Part shown: one piece after another, positions 28,190 to 37,388 of the stretch | Numbering within the stretch: the first letter of the stretch is position 1 | How the letters are laid out: each line of letters opens with the position of its first letter | From: Paraburkholderia panacisoli | GTDB lineage: Bacteria > Pseudomonadota > Gammaproteobacteria > Burkholderiales > Burkholderiaceae | DNA: 64,000 nucleotides | Direction: 5' to 3' | Assembly (NCBI RefSeq): GCF_008369935.1 | Contig: NZ_VTUZ01000011.1 | Location: 124,001 to 188,000, forward strand | Program-made: the position numbers and the translations under genes | Notes under the pieces: generated by a model | Databases searched by the model: none | What the model was told of the DNA's origin: nothing | Seen by the model: the letters and a program-made list of their open reading frames with translations, nothing else

Positions 28190-29755
28190 TCAAACCGAAG
28201 ACGCCGCCGACGCTTCCAGATTGAAAACCGACACGACACGAGCCAGGTGACCAGCCTCGTCGCGCAGCGCGTTCGCAGCAGCCGCGGCCTCTTCCACCAT
28301 TGCCGAGTTCTGCTGAACCGCTTCGTCCATCTGCATGACCGCGCGATTGATCTGGTCGATGCCGGCCGACTGCTCCTGGCTCGCCGCCGAAATCTCGCCC
28401 ATGATGGACGCCACCCGTTGGATGCTCTCGACAACTTCAGTCATCGTCGCGCCCGCCTCGTCGACGAGCCGGCTGCCCGCGCTGACCTTGGACACCGAAT
28501 TGCCGATCAGCGCCTTGATTTCCTTCGCGGCTTCAGCGGATCGCTGCGCGAGACCGCGCACCTCCGAAGCCACCACCGAAAATCCCCGCCCCTGGTCCCC
28601 CGCGCGCGCGGCCTCCACCGCCGCGTTCAACGCCAGGATGTTGGTCTGAAACGCAATGCCGTCGATCACGCCAATGATCTCGACGATCCGTCTCGATGAC
28701 TCGTCGATCCACGTCATCGTCTCGATCACACGCTCCACCGCTGCGCCACCGCGAACGGCAACCTCCGACGCCGAACGTGCCAGACGATCGGCCTCGCGGG
28801 CGTTCTCGGCGTTCATCTTCACCGTCGAGCTCAGTTGCTCCATCGACGACGCGGTCTCTTCGAGCGAGGCCGCCTGCGACTCCGTGCGCGCAGACAACTC
28901 GACGTTGCCACCGGCGATCTGGTTCGACGCGGCTTCGATGGTATCGGAGCTGTTGCGTACCTCGCGCACCATCCGGGTCAGGCTTTGGTTCATCTCCTGT
29001 AACGCGGCCAGCAACCGCCCGGTTTCATCGCGCGACGTGACGCCGATCGTCTGCGTCAGGTCGCCTCTAGCGACTCGCTGGGCAACGCCGACTGCATCGT
29101 CGAGCGGCACCGAAATCGCGCGAATCAGCCAGCAGCCGAACGCGATTGCCGTCAGTACGCCGCCGCCTATGGACACCAGCGACAGCACGCGCACCATCGC
29201 GTAGACAGCCTGCGAGCGTTCGTATTCGTGCTGGCCGACTTCCATCTGGATCGCGATCAAACCGTCGAGACCGTCTTGCACCGGCGGATACAGCGACTCC
29301 ATCGGCCCGTGCACAATCGTCGCAATGCGCGCGACGTCGTGGGCCTGCATAGCCTCCAGCGCGGGCTGCACGGCCTGCTCGAAAAACCGCCGATAGATGC
29401 CCACGAATGCTTCCGCGCGAGACTTTTCGTCCGGCGTGAGTTCGCCGGCGCTGTATTCAACCCACGCCTGGTTGCCGTCGGCGAGATCCTTCTTCAGCCC
29501 CGCAAGCTTGGCTTCGATCGCGCCGGGGTTCGTGTCGTCGGCCGCTGAGGCCACCGAATAGCGCAGACGATTAAGCGCTCGCACCATCAGGTCCAGACGC
29601 CCCATCGATACGAGGCGAATCTCATACACGGCCTTCAACGACGCGTTCACCCGCTTGAGGCTGTTCAAGCCGAGCAGGCCTGTTCCGATCAGGAGCAGGC
29701 ACAGGAAAACCATCACGATGGTCAGCCGCGACTTGATGGTGAGGCTTTCGAACAT
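28190..29755 (-). CDS. Methyl-accepting chemotaxis protein
   Basis: A 521-residue chemoreceptor starting MFESLTIKSRLTIVMVFLCLLL. Two membrane helices (about 11-30 and 190-211) enclose a periplasmic four-helix-bundle (TarH-like) sensor domain; a HAMP domain and the cytoplasmic signalling hairpin follow, with the highly conserved tip GIAFQTNILALNAAVEAARAG. There is no C-terminal NWETF-type tether. The frame is open to 29809 but ATG 29755 begins the first helix. It lies next to the permease, porin and catabolic genes, which suggests chemotaxis toward the aromatic substrate. Confidence 0.95.
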   Translation of the reverse strand: MFESLTIKSRLTIVMVFLCLLLIGTGLLGLNSLKRVNASLKAVYEIRLVSMGRLDLMVRALNRLRYSVASAADDTNPGAIEAKLAGLKKDLADGNQAWVEYSAGELTPDEKSRAEAFVGIYRRFFEQAVQPALEAMQAHDVARIATIVHGPMESLYPPVQDGLDGLIAIQMEVGQHEYERSQAVYAMVRVLSLVSIGGGVLTAIAFGCWLIRAISVPLDDAVGVAQRVARGDLTQTIGVTSRDETGRLLAALQEMNQSLTRMVREVRNSSDTIEAASNQIAGGNVELSARTESQAASLEETASSMEQLSSTVKMNAENAREADRLARSASEVAVRGGAAVERVIETMTWIDESSRRIVEIIGVIDGIAFQTNILALNAAVEAARAGDQGRGFSVVASEVRGLAQRSAEAAKEIKALIGNSVSKVSAGSRLVDEAGATMTEVVESIQRVASIMGEISAASQEQSAGIDQINRAVMQMDEAVQQNSAMVEEAAAAANALRDEAGHLARVVSVFNLEASAASSV

Positions 29756-29927
29756 GCACTTCCCTCTTCTGTATTTTGACGACGGGCCCTGAATTGCGAG
29801 TCGGCACAAGCATCAGAGCCCATCAGGTTCCGTCATGCTCCGCAACGGCGAAGCGGAACCGGTCTGCTTGATTCATCCTCCGGGGCACGAGCATTCGACG
29901 CCAAACCACCGCGCCCCGGGCGATGAC

Positions 29928-30287
29928 TCATTGCCCGACTGGCCGCACCGTCAGCTGGTTGTTCACCGACTTCACACCGGGCACGCCTTGCGCCACGTGC
30001 TGCGCGAGTTGCAGTTGCGACCCATCCGGCACCCATCCCTGCAACGTGACCACGCCAGCGCGCGCGCGTACCGCGATCCCCGAGGCGGCCAGGCCTTTCG
30101 TGTGGGCCAGCGCGCGCCGCACCGTCTTCTGCAACTGCCGGTCCGCAGCCCGCGTCGCGCTCGCGTCTGTTGCGGCGCTCGCGGCCGGCGTCGACGCCAC
30201 TGCGCCGCCGCCCTGTGCGTGCGCACCGAGCGCTATCAGCGCGACGAGCGCGCCACCCATACACCTTGCTCCACGACTGAATTTCAC
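29928..30287 (-). CDS. BON-domain periplasmic protein
   Basis: A 119-residue protein with a signal peptide (cleavage likely after AHA near residue 24), a Thr/Ala-rich linker, and one BON domain (about 50-117): DRQLQKTVRRALAHTKGL, VRARAGVVTLQGWV and VPGVKSVNNQLTV. BON proteins bind membranes or phospholipids in the periplasm and often help envelope stability. It is 43 bases after the SDR gene on the same strand and 172 bases before the chemoreceptor. Confidence 0.88.
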   Translation of the reverse strand: MKFSRGARCMGGALVALIALGAHAQGGGAVASTPAASAATDASATRAADRQLQKTVRRALAHTKGLAASGIAVRARAGVVTLQGWVPDGSQLQLAQHVAQGVPGVKSVNNQLTVRPVGQ

Positions 30288-30330
30288 GTTTCTTTCTCCT
30301 ATTGCCTCGTGCGCCTGACACGGCCGCTCA

Positions 30331-31074
30331 TCAAATTGTCATGCCGCCATCGACGGACAGCGTCGTGCCCGTCACATATGCCGCCTTCGCCGAGAGCAGC
30401 CAGAGCACGGCATCGGCGACCTCCTGAGGCTGACCGATCCGGCTCATCGGAATCATGTCATCGAGCAGGTGAACGTCGCCGTTGGTCGATCGCATGTAGT
30501 TCGGCGTTTCGGTCGCCCCCGGGCACACCGCGTTGACACGGATATTGCGGTCTGCATACTCCTTCGCGACGGCGCGAGTCAGGCCAACCACTGCGTGCTT
30601 GCTTGCGACGTAGTGAGCGATCCCGTTCATGCCACGCAGGCCGAAGATCGACGCGTTGTTGACGATCGAGCCGCCACCGGTGCGCAGCATCGCTTCAACC
30701 TGATACTTGACGCCGTAATAGACGCCCTTGAAGTTCAGATCAATCACCCATTCCGACTCTTCGAACGAGGTCTGGTCGATAGGCTTGAAGTCGGCGTGAC
30801 CGCCCGCGTTGTTAAACGCGAAGTCGAGTCTGCCGAAACGCGACTCGACAAAAGCCACGAGCGCCTCGTTGTCTTCGCGACGCGACACGTCTGCGCAGCG
30901 AATCTCCGCCTTCCCGCCTGCACACACGATTTCATCGCGCACCGCCGCGAGCTTCTCCTCGCCGCGGCCGGCCAGCACGACGAGCGCTCCCTCGCGCGCG
31001 AGCGCAAGGGCAGCCGCGCGCCCCATGCCGGAGCCGCCTCCTGTCACAAGCCCCACCTTGTCTTTCATTGTCAT
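30331..31074 (-). CDS. Short-chain dehydrogenase/reductase
   Basis: A 247-residue classical SDR: TGGGSGMG cofactor loop, NNAG in FAFNNAGGHADF, catalytic Ser in NNASIFGLRG, YVASK and a C-terminal TGTTLSVDGGM. ATG 31074 (MTMKDKVGLV) follows GGAG at the correct distance; other in-frame Met codons lie upstream at 31098. It is the last gene of a tight run with ADH, cupin and hemerythrin (20-28-base gaps), which suggests a joint role in alcohol/ketone steps of the nearby aromatic pathway. Confidence 0.92.
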   Translation of the reverse strand: MTMKDKVGLVTGGGSGMGRAAALALAREGALVVLAGRGEEKLAAVRDEIVCAGGKAEIRCADVSRREDNEALVAFVESRFGRLDFAFNNAGGHADFKPIDQTSFEESEWVIDLNFKGVYYGVKYQVEAMLRTGGGSIVNNASIFGLRGMNGIAHYVASKHAVVGLTRAVAKEYADRNIRVNAVCPGATETPNYMRSTNGDVHLLDDMIPMSRIGQPQEVADAVLWLLSAKAAYVTGTTLSVDGGMTI

Positions 31075-31094
31075 GTTCAGCTCCGTATCGCGGT

Positions 31095-31595
31095 TCATGC
31101 CACCGCTGTGGCCTGCAGATCGCGCCGCAACACCACGGGCGCGCCACCATGCATCTTCTTGTTGATCCACGCCGACAACGCCGAGTCCATGTAGTCGGCG
31201 TGGCCCGGAAACCAGTCGGCCAACGCCTGGGCAAGTCGCTTCACGTCATGCAGGCCGACTTCGCCCACCGCCGCGAGCGCATTCACCTTCTGCACGGCGT
31301 CCATTACGCGTTGATGCTCGTCGAGATGGCAGTCCGCAGCCGGAAATTCGGTCTTCTCCATCCATTCCTGCTCGATCGCGAAGTGGGACAGCAGATGTGC
31401 CTCCACGTCCCGAAGACAACCGAGCGCGGAATGCTGCGTACAGTCGGCGAGCGCTGTCACCACTTCGACAAATTCTTCATGTGCCACGTCGATCGGCGCA
31501 TGGCCGAGCAGCATCGCATCGCTCCATTCCAGCGTTTCTGCGCGCAGTAACCTGGGCGGTCCGTCCTGCGGACGATCCGGTTGTGAACTCATCAT
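31095..31595 (-). CDS. Bacteriohemerythrin
   Basis: A 166-residue protein with the hemerythrin O2-binding di-iron motifs: HAPIDVAHEEF, HFAIEQEWME, HLDEHQRVM and HADYMDSAL, providing the expected His and acidic ligands. ATG 31595 follows GGGAGAG. Hemerythrins bind and carry O2. Its place inside an operon with oxidoreductases, opposite an oxygenase operon, suggests delivery or sensing of O2 for oxygenation, which is inference. Confidence 0.92.
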   Translation of the reverse strand: MMSSQPDRPQDGPPRLLRAETLEWSDAMLLGHAPIDVAHEEFVEVVTALADCTQHSALGCLRDVEAHLLSHFAIEQEWMEKTEFPAADCHLDEHQRVMDAVQKVNALAAVGEVGLHDVKRLAQALADWFPGHADYMDSALSAWINKKMHGGAPVVLRRDLQATAVA

Positions 31596-31618
31596 TTGCT
31601 CTCCCGCTTTGTTCTCGC

Positions 31619-32164
31619 TTACTGACCGTTTTGCTTCGCGGCGCCGATCAACACCGCGACCATCACCGCCGGCACCGTGCCGCGATTGCGCCACGCATGC
31701 CGGGTCCCGTTCTGAATCACGATATCGCCCGCCTTCAAGTGGCGAATCTCTCCATCGTCGAGCTCGAGCCACAGTTCGCCTGACACGATGATGTCGTAGT
31801 CAACCGTCGCGGTGCGGTGCATGCCCGAACCATCCGGCTCGAAGGCCTGCGCGAGACCCGGCAGATGGGCCTCGTACTCCTGCCCGGCGGCAACCGGGTC
31901 GAAGTCGGCGGAATCGAGCGAACTATCGGGCGGGAACTGCACGACCAGAAGGCGCGTGCCGTGAGGATCGGGCACGACTGATTGGATGCTGACCACCGGA
32001 TCGCCGCCTTCATGCGGCAGCGGCGCGACGCCCTGCAGCGTCGCCCATGCCAGTGTGGTCCGAAACCCGGGCACGGCCGCATAGTCGTGCGTGGTGGCCA
32101 CAGGGCCATCGGAGACGAAAACTGACTTCCCATTTTGCTCGCCGGTCACGACGCGTCTTACCAT
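31619..32164 (-). CDS. Cupin-domain protein
   Basis: A 181-residue protein with a C-terminal single cupin (about residues 105-165): TVDYDIIVSGELWLELDDG and LKAGDIVIQNGTRHAWRNRG. The possible metal ligands are sparse: HRTATVDYD (one His) and RHAW (another). Such proteins act as dioxygenases, isomerases or small-molecule sensors. ATG 32164 begins MVRRVVTGEQNGK; the longer frame upstream has no family features. Gaps of 28 and 23 bases tie it to the ADH and hemerythrin genes. Confidence 0.85.
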   Translation of the reverse strand: MVRRVVTGEQNGKSVFVSDGPVATTHDYAAVPGFRTTLAWATLQGVAPLPHEGGDPVVSIQSVVPDPHGTRLLVVQFPPDSSLDSADFDPVAAGQEYEAHLPGLAQAFEPDGSGMHRTATVDYDIIVSGELWLELDDGEIRHLKAGDIVIQNGTRHAWRNRGTVPAVMVAVLIGAAKQNGQ

Positions 32165-32192
32165 GATGTTCTCCTGATTGGTTCGTAGTGCT

Positions 32193-33308
32193 TTACTGAA
32201 CGACGACAACGTTGACGAAGCCGCCTGAGCGCTTTTCTGCTTCCGCAAGCGCCTCGTTGGCCTGATCGAGCGCATAGCGGTGATGTTCGAACACGCCAAG
32301 GTCGAGCGTGCCGGCCGCGGCCATCGCGGCCAGGTCCTGGCCCTCGGCTACCGAGAACCACAGCGAGCCGACGATGCTCACTTGTGCGCACATCATCTCG
32401 TGCAGGTTCATCGGCAGCGGATCGGTCATCGCACCGATCTCGACAAGCCGGCCACCGCGCCTGAGCGCGGCGATACTGTCGAGCGTCACCTGATGCGACG
32501 CGCCCGGCGCGATCGCGTCGACGACCGCATCGACGCCCACGCCGCCGGTTTGCTCGCGCGCCCAGTCGGCAAGCGATCCCTTGCCGTACGAAAACGTGCT
32601 GATCCGTTGCGGATCGAGCGCGCGCACGCGCTCGAGCAATGCTTCGTTGCGGGCCACGCACAGGATGCGTGTCGCTCCCATCGCCCGCGCGATTTGCACC
32701 GCACCGAGGCCCAGCGTGCCGCTCGCGCCGACGATCAGCACGGTCCGGCCGGCCCCGACACCCGCCTTGCGCAGACCCGAATACGCGGTACCGAGGTAGC
32801 CGAAGCGCGCCGCCTGCTCGAAGCTCACCTGCTCCGGAAGTTTGACGAGGCCGTCGGCGGGTGCCGTCGCGAACTCGCTGAAGCCGCCGTACGGGTATTG
32901 CCGGTACATCTGCTTCGATTGCGGGCCGAAGCCGAAGTAGCCCTGAAATGTGAACGCCGCGCAGTTGATCGGCTCGCCGATCCGGCACGCGTGACACGAG
33001 CCGCACGAACGGCCCGGGTTGATGTAAACGCGATCGCCCGGTGCAATGCCGGTCACCGCGCTGCCCACTTCCGCGACCACGCCGGCCGTATCGAGCCCGT
33101 ATATCGCAGGCAGATCCGGCACCGTGAGGTAAGCGCGCTCGCCGTAATTGCTCATCACGTTGCGCAGATTCGGTACGACGCCGGACGCCTTGACGTCGAC
33201 CAGCACGTCAGTCGGCCGCAACAGTTCGGCACGTGGGATCGTGTCCATGACGAAGCGGCCGCCCGGTTCGTGAACGCGCATCGCGTGCATGGTGGAGTTC
33301 GTGTTCAT
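32193..33308 (-). CDS. Medium-chain (zinc-type) alcohol dehydrogenase family protein
   Basis: A 371-residue MDR enzyme with the GroES-like domain, the structural-zinc cysteines in CGSCHACRIGEPINC and the NAD(P) motif IVGASGTLGLGAVQIA. The catalytic-zinc ligands are missing: the usual Cys and GHE regions read SGVVPNLRN and YGLDTAG. It may be a zinc-independent quinone-reductase-like enzyme that keeps only the structural zinc. ATG 33308 follows GGAG. It heads the ADH-cupin-hemerythrin-SDR run. Confidence 0.9.
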   Translation of the reverse strand: MNTNSTMHAMRVHEPGGRFVMDTIPRAELLRPTDVLVDVKASGVVPNLRNVMSNYGERAYLTVPDLPAIYGLDTAGVVAEVGSAVTGIAPGDRVYINPGRSCGSCHACRIGEPINCAAFTFQGYFGFGPQSKQMYRQYPYGGFSEFATAPADGLVKLPEQVSFEQAARFGYLGTAYSGLRKAGVGAGRTVLIVGASGTLGLGAVQIARAMGATRILCVARNEALLERVRALDPQRISTFSYGKGSLADWAREQTGGVGVDAVVDAIAPGASHQVTLDSIAALRRGGRLVEIGAMTDPLPMNLHEMMCAQVSIVGSLWFSVAEGQDLAAMAAAGTLDLGVFEHHRYALDQANEALAEAEKRSGGFVNVVVVQ

Positions 33309-33422
33309 CGTTGTGTCTCCTGTATGGATTGCGTTAGTTGTGACCAGGTGCACCAGTCGCGAAGCGAGGTGCCGGCGTCACGCTCAGTCGAGGCGCCGCA
33401 CCTTCGCGGGTTTGTCGTGTCG

Positions 33423-34496
33423 TCAGAACACGTGCAGAAGACCGACGTCCACCGCCGTCTGCCGACCGCCCGAGGCCGGCCCGGGCACCAGCGAAATCCA
33501 GGCGGGACCGCCTGAGGCCTGCTGCAACGCGAGTGCCGAGTAGATGCTCGTGCGTTTGGAAAGCGAATACATCAGCGACAGCGTTTCCTGATTGGCCTTC
33601 TGATTCTTCAGGACATCATTGCCCTTCATGTATTGGTAAGCGAGATTCGCATGCAGGAACGGCGAGACCGTCCAGGTCACGTCGGCTTCGTACACGCCGA
33701 CACGTGCACCGTTCTGTGTGTTTTGCGTGCTCGTGTACAGTGCGGCCAACTCGGTCGGACCCACCACCCACGAAGCGGCAAGCCCCATGTTGCGGATTCC
33801 GGCATTCCCGTTGTTCAGCTCGGGATATTTGACGTAGGTGTACGCGCCGTTCAGCGCGACGGTGCCGATGTGATAGTTGAGCCCGAAACTCTGCCCGCTG
33901 TTCTGGCCGAACGAACCGGCCTGCCCGCCGAAGCTGTATTGCGCGCCGGCCGACAAGCCGCCAATCGTGGGGCTCATGTACTTGACGGAGTTCGCGATCG
34001 GCGCGCCCAGCGTGCGGTCGAAGTCGAACGAGTTGTTGCCCGGCGGCCCCGGTATGTTCAGCCCGGAAAACGAGCCTTGTCGCAGGCTCAGCGAATTGAC
34101 GAAGGGAAACGCGGGTCCCCAATGATCGACGATGAGCGAATAGAACATGAAGTCGATCTGGTTGCCGGCCGTCAGCGTGCCCCACTTGTCGTCACGAAGA
34201 CCCACGTAAGTCTCGTGGCCGAAAAGCCCGTTGACGGATGCGCCGGTGTTCAGGTTGAACATGGCCTCCAGCTTGAAGATCGCCTTCAGGCCATTGCCCA
34301 GATCTTCCGATCCGCGTAGGCCGAACAGGTTGGGGGCCGCCGTATCCGGGTCGGCCAGCCAATTGCTGTGACCGCCCACATTCGATACGTACATCACACC
34401 GGTGTCGATAATCCCGTAGATTTCCACGCTGCTTTGCGCATGAGCGTTTGCGGCCATCGCCAAGCTGATCAGTAGTACAGACTTCCTTATATTCAC
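33423..34496 (-). CDS. Outer-membrane porin
   Basis: A 357-residue Burkholderia-type trimeric porin. A signal peptide (cleavage after AHA near residue 20) is followed by SSVEIYGIIDTGVMYVSN, the typical first strand, later VVGPTELAALYT, and a C-terminal Phe (GLLHVF) needed for insertion by the Bam complex. Divergent from the Rieske operon across a 460-base gap, it probably lets the aromatic substrate into the periplasm. The ADH operon follows it after 114 bases. Confidence 0.95.
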   Translation of the reverse strand: MNIRKSVLLISLAMAANAHAQSSVEIYGIIDTGVMYVSNVGGHSNWLADPDTAAPNLFGLRGSEDLGNGLKAIFKLEAMFNLNTGASVNGLFGHETYVGLRDDKWGTLTAGNQIDFMFYSLIVDHWGPAFPFVNSLSLRQGSFSGLNIPGPPGNNSFDFDRTLGAPIANSVKYMSPTIGGLSAGAQYSFGGQAGSFGQNSGQSFGLNYHIGTVALNGAYTYVKYPELNNGNAGIRNMGLAASWVVGPTELAALYTSTQNTQNGARVGVYEADVTWTVSPFLHANLAYQYMKGNDVLKNQKANQETLSLMYSLSKRTSIYSALALQQASGGPAWISLVPGPASGGRQTAVDVGLLHVF

Positions 34497-34956
34497 CGCC
34501 TTCTCCTCTCTTCATTGTCGATAGTCTTCCGTACGGCTCGCTCACCGGAGAGCTACTTCACGCCCGTTTCTTTTGCGCCACTTCGTCGCGCTCTCGCCCG
34601 CTGCCTGCCTTCAACTCACGCTCGCCCCGTGGCCTCGAAGTTCGCTCCGTCGCCAGGGACAACCCTGATGCGACCTCTCTCCGATGCACGCTCCCGAGCC
34701 TCTGCGCCGCCCGTCCGGGGCCGTCGCGAGGCCTTTGGCCAGCTTTCGCATGCTCTACATCTTGTCGATGTTCAATCGAATAATGACCGAAGATTGATTG
34801 AAAATAAATTGACTGTCAATTTGTGTTTGCGTAATCTTCGCTCACAGCATCGGGCACGACGCAATGGCGCCACACCTCGAACCGCCGAGGCTGTACAGAA
34901 TCAGCGTTCGTGACCCTTCACGAGACGCGACCCAGTCCACACATCAGGAGCACTCA
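34497..34956. promoter_or_regulatory. Divergent control region of the porin and the Rieske operon
   Basis: This 460-base gap holds no gene. It contains the palindrome at 34806-34822 overlapping a possible promoter, and a second inverted pair TTCAATC (34771-34777) / GATTGAA (34796-34802) 18 bases apart. The part near 34760-34840 is AT-rich against the local background, as expected for a promoter. Confidence 0.55.
34806..34822. promoter_or_regulatory. Perfect palindrome, likely MarR operator, over a promoter
   Basis: AAATTGAC-T-GTCAATTT is a perfect 8+1+8 inverted repeat. It contains a -35-like TTGACT (34809-34814) followed after 17 bases by TAATCT (34832-34837), about 120 bases before the Rieske start. 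A dimeric repressor such as the MarR protein encoded at the end of this cluster would block this promoter. Confidence 0.6.
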
Positions 34957-36306
34957 ATGAGCGACACGCCCATCGTCCGCCGGCGCAGCACCGGCGAGAG
35001 ACTGAACGAGATCAGCGATGCCCGCGTCAACGACGCGAAGGTTCAGAGCCAATATCAGCCCTACAAAGACGCAGCGTGGGGGTTCGTCAATCACTGGTAT
35101 CCAGCACTGTTCAGCCATGAACTGCCGGAAGATGCTGTCGAAGGCATTCAGATTTGCGGTGTGCAGATCGTGCTGCGCCGCGTGAACGGCAAGATCCACG
35201 CGCTGAAGGACCAGTGCATTCACCGTGGCGTGCGACTGTCGGCCAAGCCGATGTGCCTGACCAAGGACACCATCAGCTGCTGGTATCACGGCTTTACGTT
35301 CGACCTCGAAAGCGGCAAGCTCGCGACCATCGCCGGCAATCCGGACGACAAGCTGATCGGCACCACGGGACTCACGACCTATCCGGTCGAGGAAGTGGCA
35401 GGCATGATCTTCGTCTTCGTGCGCGAGGACGACTATCCGGATCAAGACGTGCCGCCGCTCGCGCACGATCTGCCCATCCGCTTCCCGGAGAATGACGAGC
35501 GCTTCCCGCACCCGCTGTGGCCGTCTGCGCCGAGCCTGCTCGACAAGGACATCGTCGCCTATGGCATGCACCGCACGGGTTACGCGAACTGGCGCATCGC
35601 CTGCGAAAACGGCTTCGATAACGCGCACATCCTCGTTCACAAGGACAACGCGATCATCCAGGCCAAAGATTGGGTCCTGCCGCTCGGCATCGTGCCGACC
35701 TCGGACGACTGCATCGCGCCGGTCGAAGACGAGAACGGCCCCAAAGGCCTCGTGCAATGGCTCTTTACCGAAAAATGGAATCCCATTCTCGAGAACGCGA
35801 AGGTCGATCTCAAGATCGAAAGCGTGAACGCCCGTCCGTACCGCACCTCGGTTTTCCTGCCCGGCGTGCTCATGGTTGAGAACTGGCCGGAGGAGCACGT
35901 TGTTCAGTTCGAGTGGTATGTGCCGATCACCGACGACACCTACGAGTACTGGGAAATCCTCGCGCGCGTGTGCCCGACCGAGAAAGAGCGCAAGGACTTC
36001 AAGTATCGCTACGACTATCTGTTCAAACCGCTGTGCCTGCACGGTTTCAACAACTGCGATCTGTACGCGCGCGAAGCGATGCAGGACTTCTACGCGGACG
36101 GCACCGGTTGGGACAACGAGCAGCTGGTTGCGACCGACGTTTCGCCGATCACGTGGCGCAAGATCGCGTCGCGCTGGAATCGCGGCATCGCCAAACCGGG
36201 CCGTGGGGTCGACGGCACCATCAAGGCATCGAGCATTCGCATGAAGAGGACGGCTGACGGCAAACGTCCCTCCTATTTCGTCGAAAAGATCGAAGAAGAC
36301 CAGTAA
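34957..36306 (+). CDS. Rieske non-heme iron oxygenase, alpha subunit (CarAa/OxoO-like)
   Basis: A 449-residue oxygenase. The Rieske [2Fe-2S] motif is C-I-H...C-W-Y-H (near residues 90-112), and the catalytic domain has ANWRIACENGFDNAHILVHKD with the mononuclear-iron His, and EFEWYVPITDDTYEYW, FNNCDLYAREAMQDFY, a block strongly reminiscent of carbazole 1,9a-dioxygenase CarAa and of 2-oxo-1,2-dihydroquinoline 8-monooxygenase OxoO (about 446 residues). There is no beta subunit, as in those homotrimeric enzymes. ATG 34957 follows AGGAG. With the reductase next door it forms a two-component oxygenase. Its true substrate is unknown; an N-heteroaromatic is inferred. Confidence 0.93.
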   Translation: MSDTPIVRRRSTGERLNEISDARVNDAKVQSQYQPYKDAAWGFVNHWYPALFSHELPEDAVEGIQICGVQIVLRRVNGKIHALKDQCIHRGVRLSAKPMCLTKDTISCWYHGFTFDLESGKLATIAGNPDDKLIGTTGLTTYPVEEVAGMIFVFVREDDYPDQDVPPLAHDLPIRFPENDERFPHPLWPSAPSLLDKDIVAYGMHRTGYANWRIACENGFDNAHILVHKDNAIIQAKDWVLPLGIVPTSDDCIAPVEDENGPKGLVQWLFTEKWNPILENAKVDLKIESVNARPYRTSVFLPGVLMVENWPEEHVVQFEWYVPITDDTYEYWEILARVCPTEKERKDFKYRYDYLFKPLCLHGFNNCDLYAREAMQDFYADGTGWDNEQLVATDVSPITWRKIASRWNRGIAKPGRGVDGTIKASSIRMKRTADGKRPSYFVEKIEEDQ

Positions 36307-36331
36307 TCACCGCAGCACAGAAGGTATCCGT

Positions 36332-37354
36332 ATGTCTTCAGTTAGAAACGTCACATTGAGCTTCCGCGACGGGAAGGCGACATCGGTTGCCGTGCAGCAG
36401 GGCGAGAGCGTGCTCGACGCCGCTCTCGCGGCAGGCATCCCGGTCATCCACCAGTGTCGATCGGGGTCCTGTTCGAGTTGCATGGCGAAGCTTGTCGAAG
36501 GCCGCGCCGGCATGCGTGCGGGCGCCAGTTCGACGCTGTTGCGCAGCGAATACGACGCCGGCGACCGACTGCTGTGCCTGACCGAACCCGAAACCGACTG
36601 CGCGTTCACGTTGAACTACGAGAGCAACGCCGGTGTCACGCAGGCGGCAAAGGCGCATGCGTTCGTCGACAGCATCGACAAGGTGGCAACCAACGTCGTG
36701 CGCCTGAGGCTCGAACTGGCTGAAGGCGCCTGGCTCGACTTCAAGCCGGGCCAGTTCATTCAGGTGCGCGTGCCGGGCACGAACGTCACGCGCAGCTACT
36801 CGCCGGCCAGCACAGCGGCCGATCTACCGAAGATCGAACTGCTCATTCGCGTGCTGGAAGACGGCGTCATGTCGAAGTGGCTCGAACACGAGGCGAAAGC
36901 CGACGATGTCCTCGAAATCGAAGGTCCGTTCGGCAGCTTCTTCCTGCGTGAGAAAGTACCCGCGCCGCACATCATGGTCGCGGGAGGCACGGGCCTCGCA
37001 CCCATCCTGTCGATGATCGATACCCTGCGCCGGCAGCCCGGGCGCAAGCCTCCGATCCTGCTGAGCTTCGGCTGCGCGACGCCCGAGCAACTCTTCTCAC
37101 TCGACGACATCGAGTTGCGCCGTCAATGGCTGCCGAATCTCACGACACGGATCTCGGTGGACCATCACGCGAGCGGCGAACTGCTCTCCGGCAATCCCGT
37201 CGACGCGATTTGCGAAGCCGACGTGGCCCATGAGAACGCCGTGGCCTACCTGTGCGGCCCCCCGCGCATGATCGAGGCCGCGACGACGAAGCTCTTGAAT
37301 CTCGGCCTGCGCCCGGAAAACATCTACGCCGAACAGTTCGCAGCGTCGAACTGA
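36332..37354 (+). CDS. Oxygenase reductase (2Fe-2S ferredoxin + FAD/NAD domains)
   Basis: A 340-residue electron-transfer partner of the oxygenase. Plant-type ferredoxin cysteines stand first (CRSGSCSSCMAKL...LLCL, residues 46-86), then an FAD domain (RSYSPAS) and an NAD domain (VAGGTGLAPILSMI; CGPPRMIEA). Its size matches the reductase OxoR (about 342 residues). It begins 25 bases after the oxygenase gene. Confidence 0.94.
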   Translation: MSSVRNVTLSFRDGKATSVAVQQGESVLDAALAAGIPVIHQCRSGSCSSCMAKLVEGRAGMRAGASSTLLRSEYDAGDRLLCLTEPETDCAFTLNYESNAGVTQAAKAHAFVDSIDKVATNVVRLRLELAEGAWLDFKPGQFIQVRVPGTNVTRSYSPASTAADLPKIELLIRVLEDGVMSKWLEHEAKADDVLEIEGPFGSFFLREKVPAPHIMVAGGTGLAPILSMIDTLRRQPGRKPPILLSFGCATPEQLFSLDDIELRRQWLPNLTTRISVDHHASGELLSGNPVDAICEADVAHENAVAYLCGPPRMIEAATTKLLNLGLRPENIYAEQFAASN

Positions 37355-37388
37355 CCACGCATTGCAACGGAATCTGGAGGTATCAATC

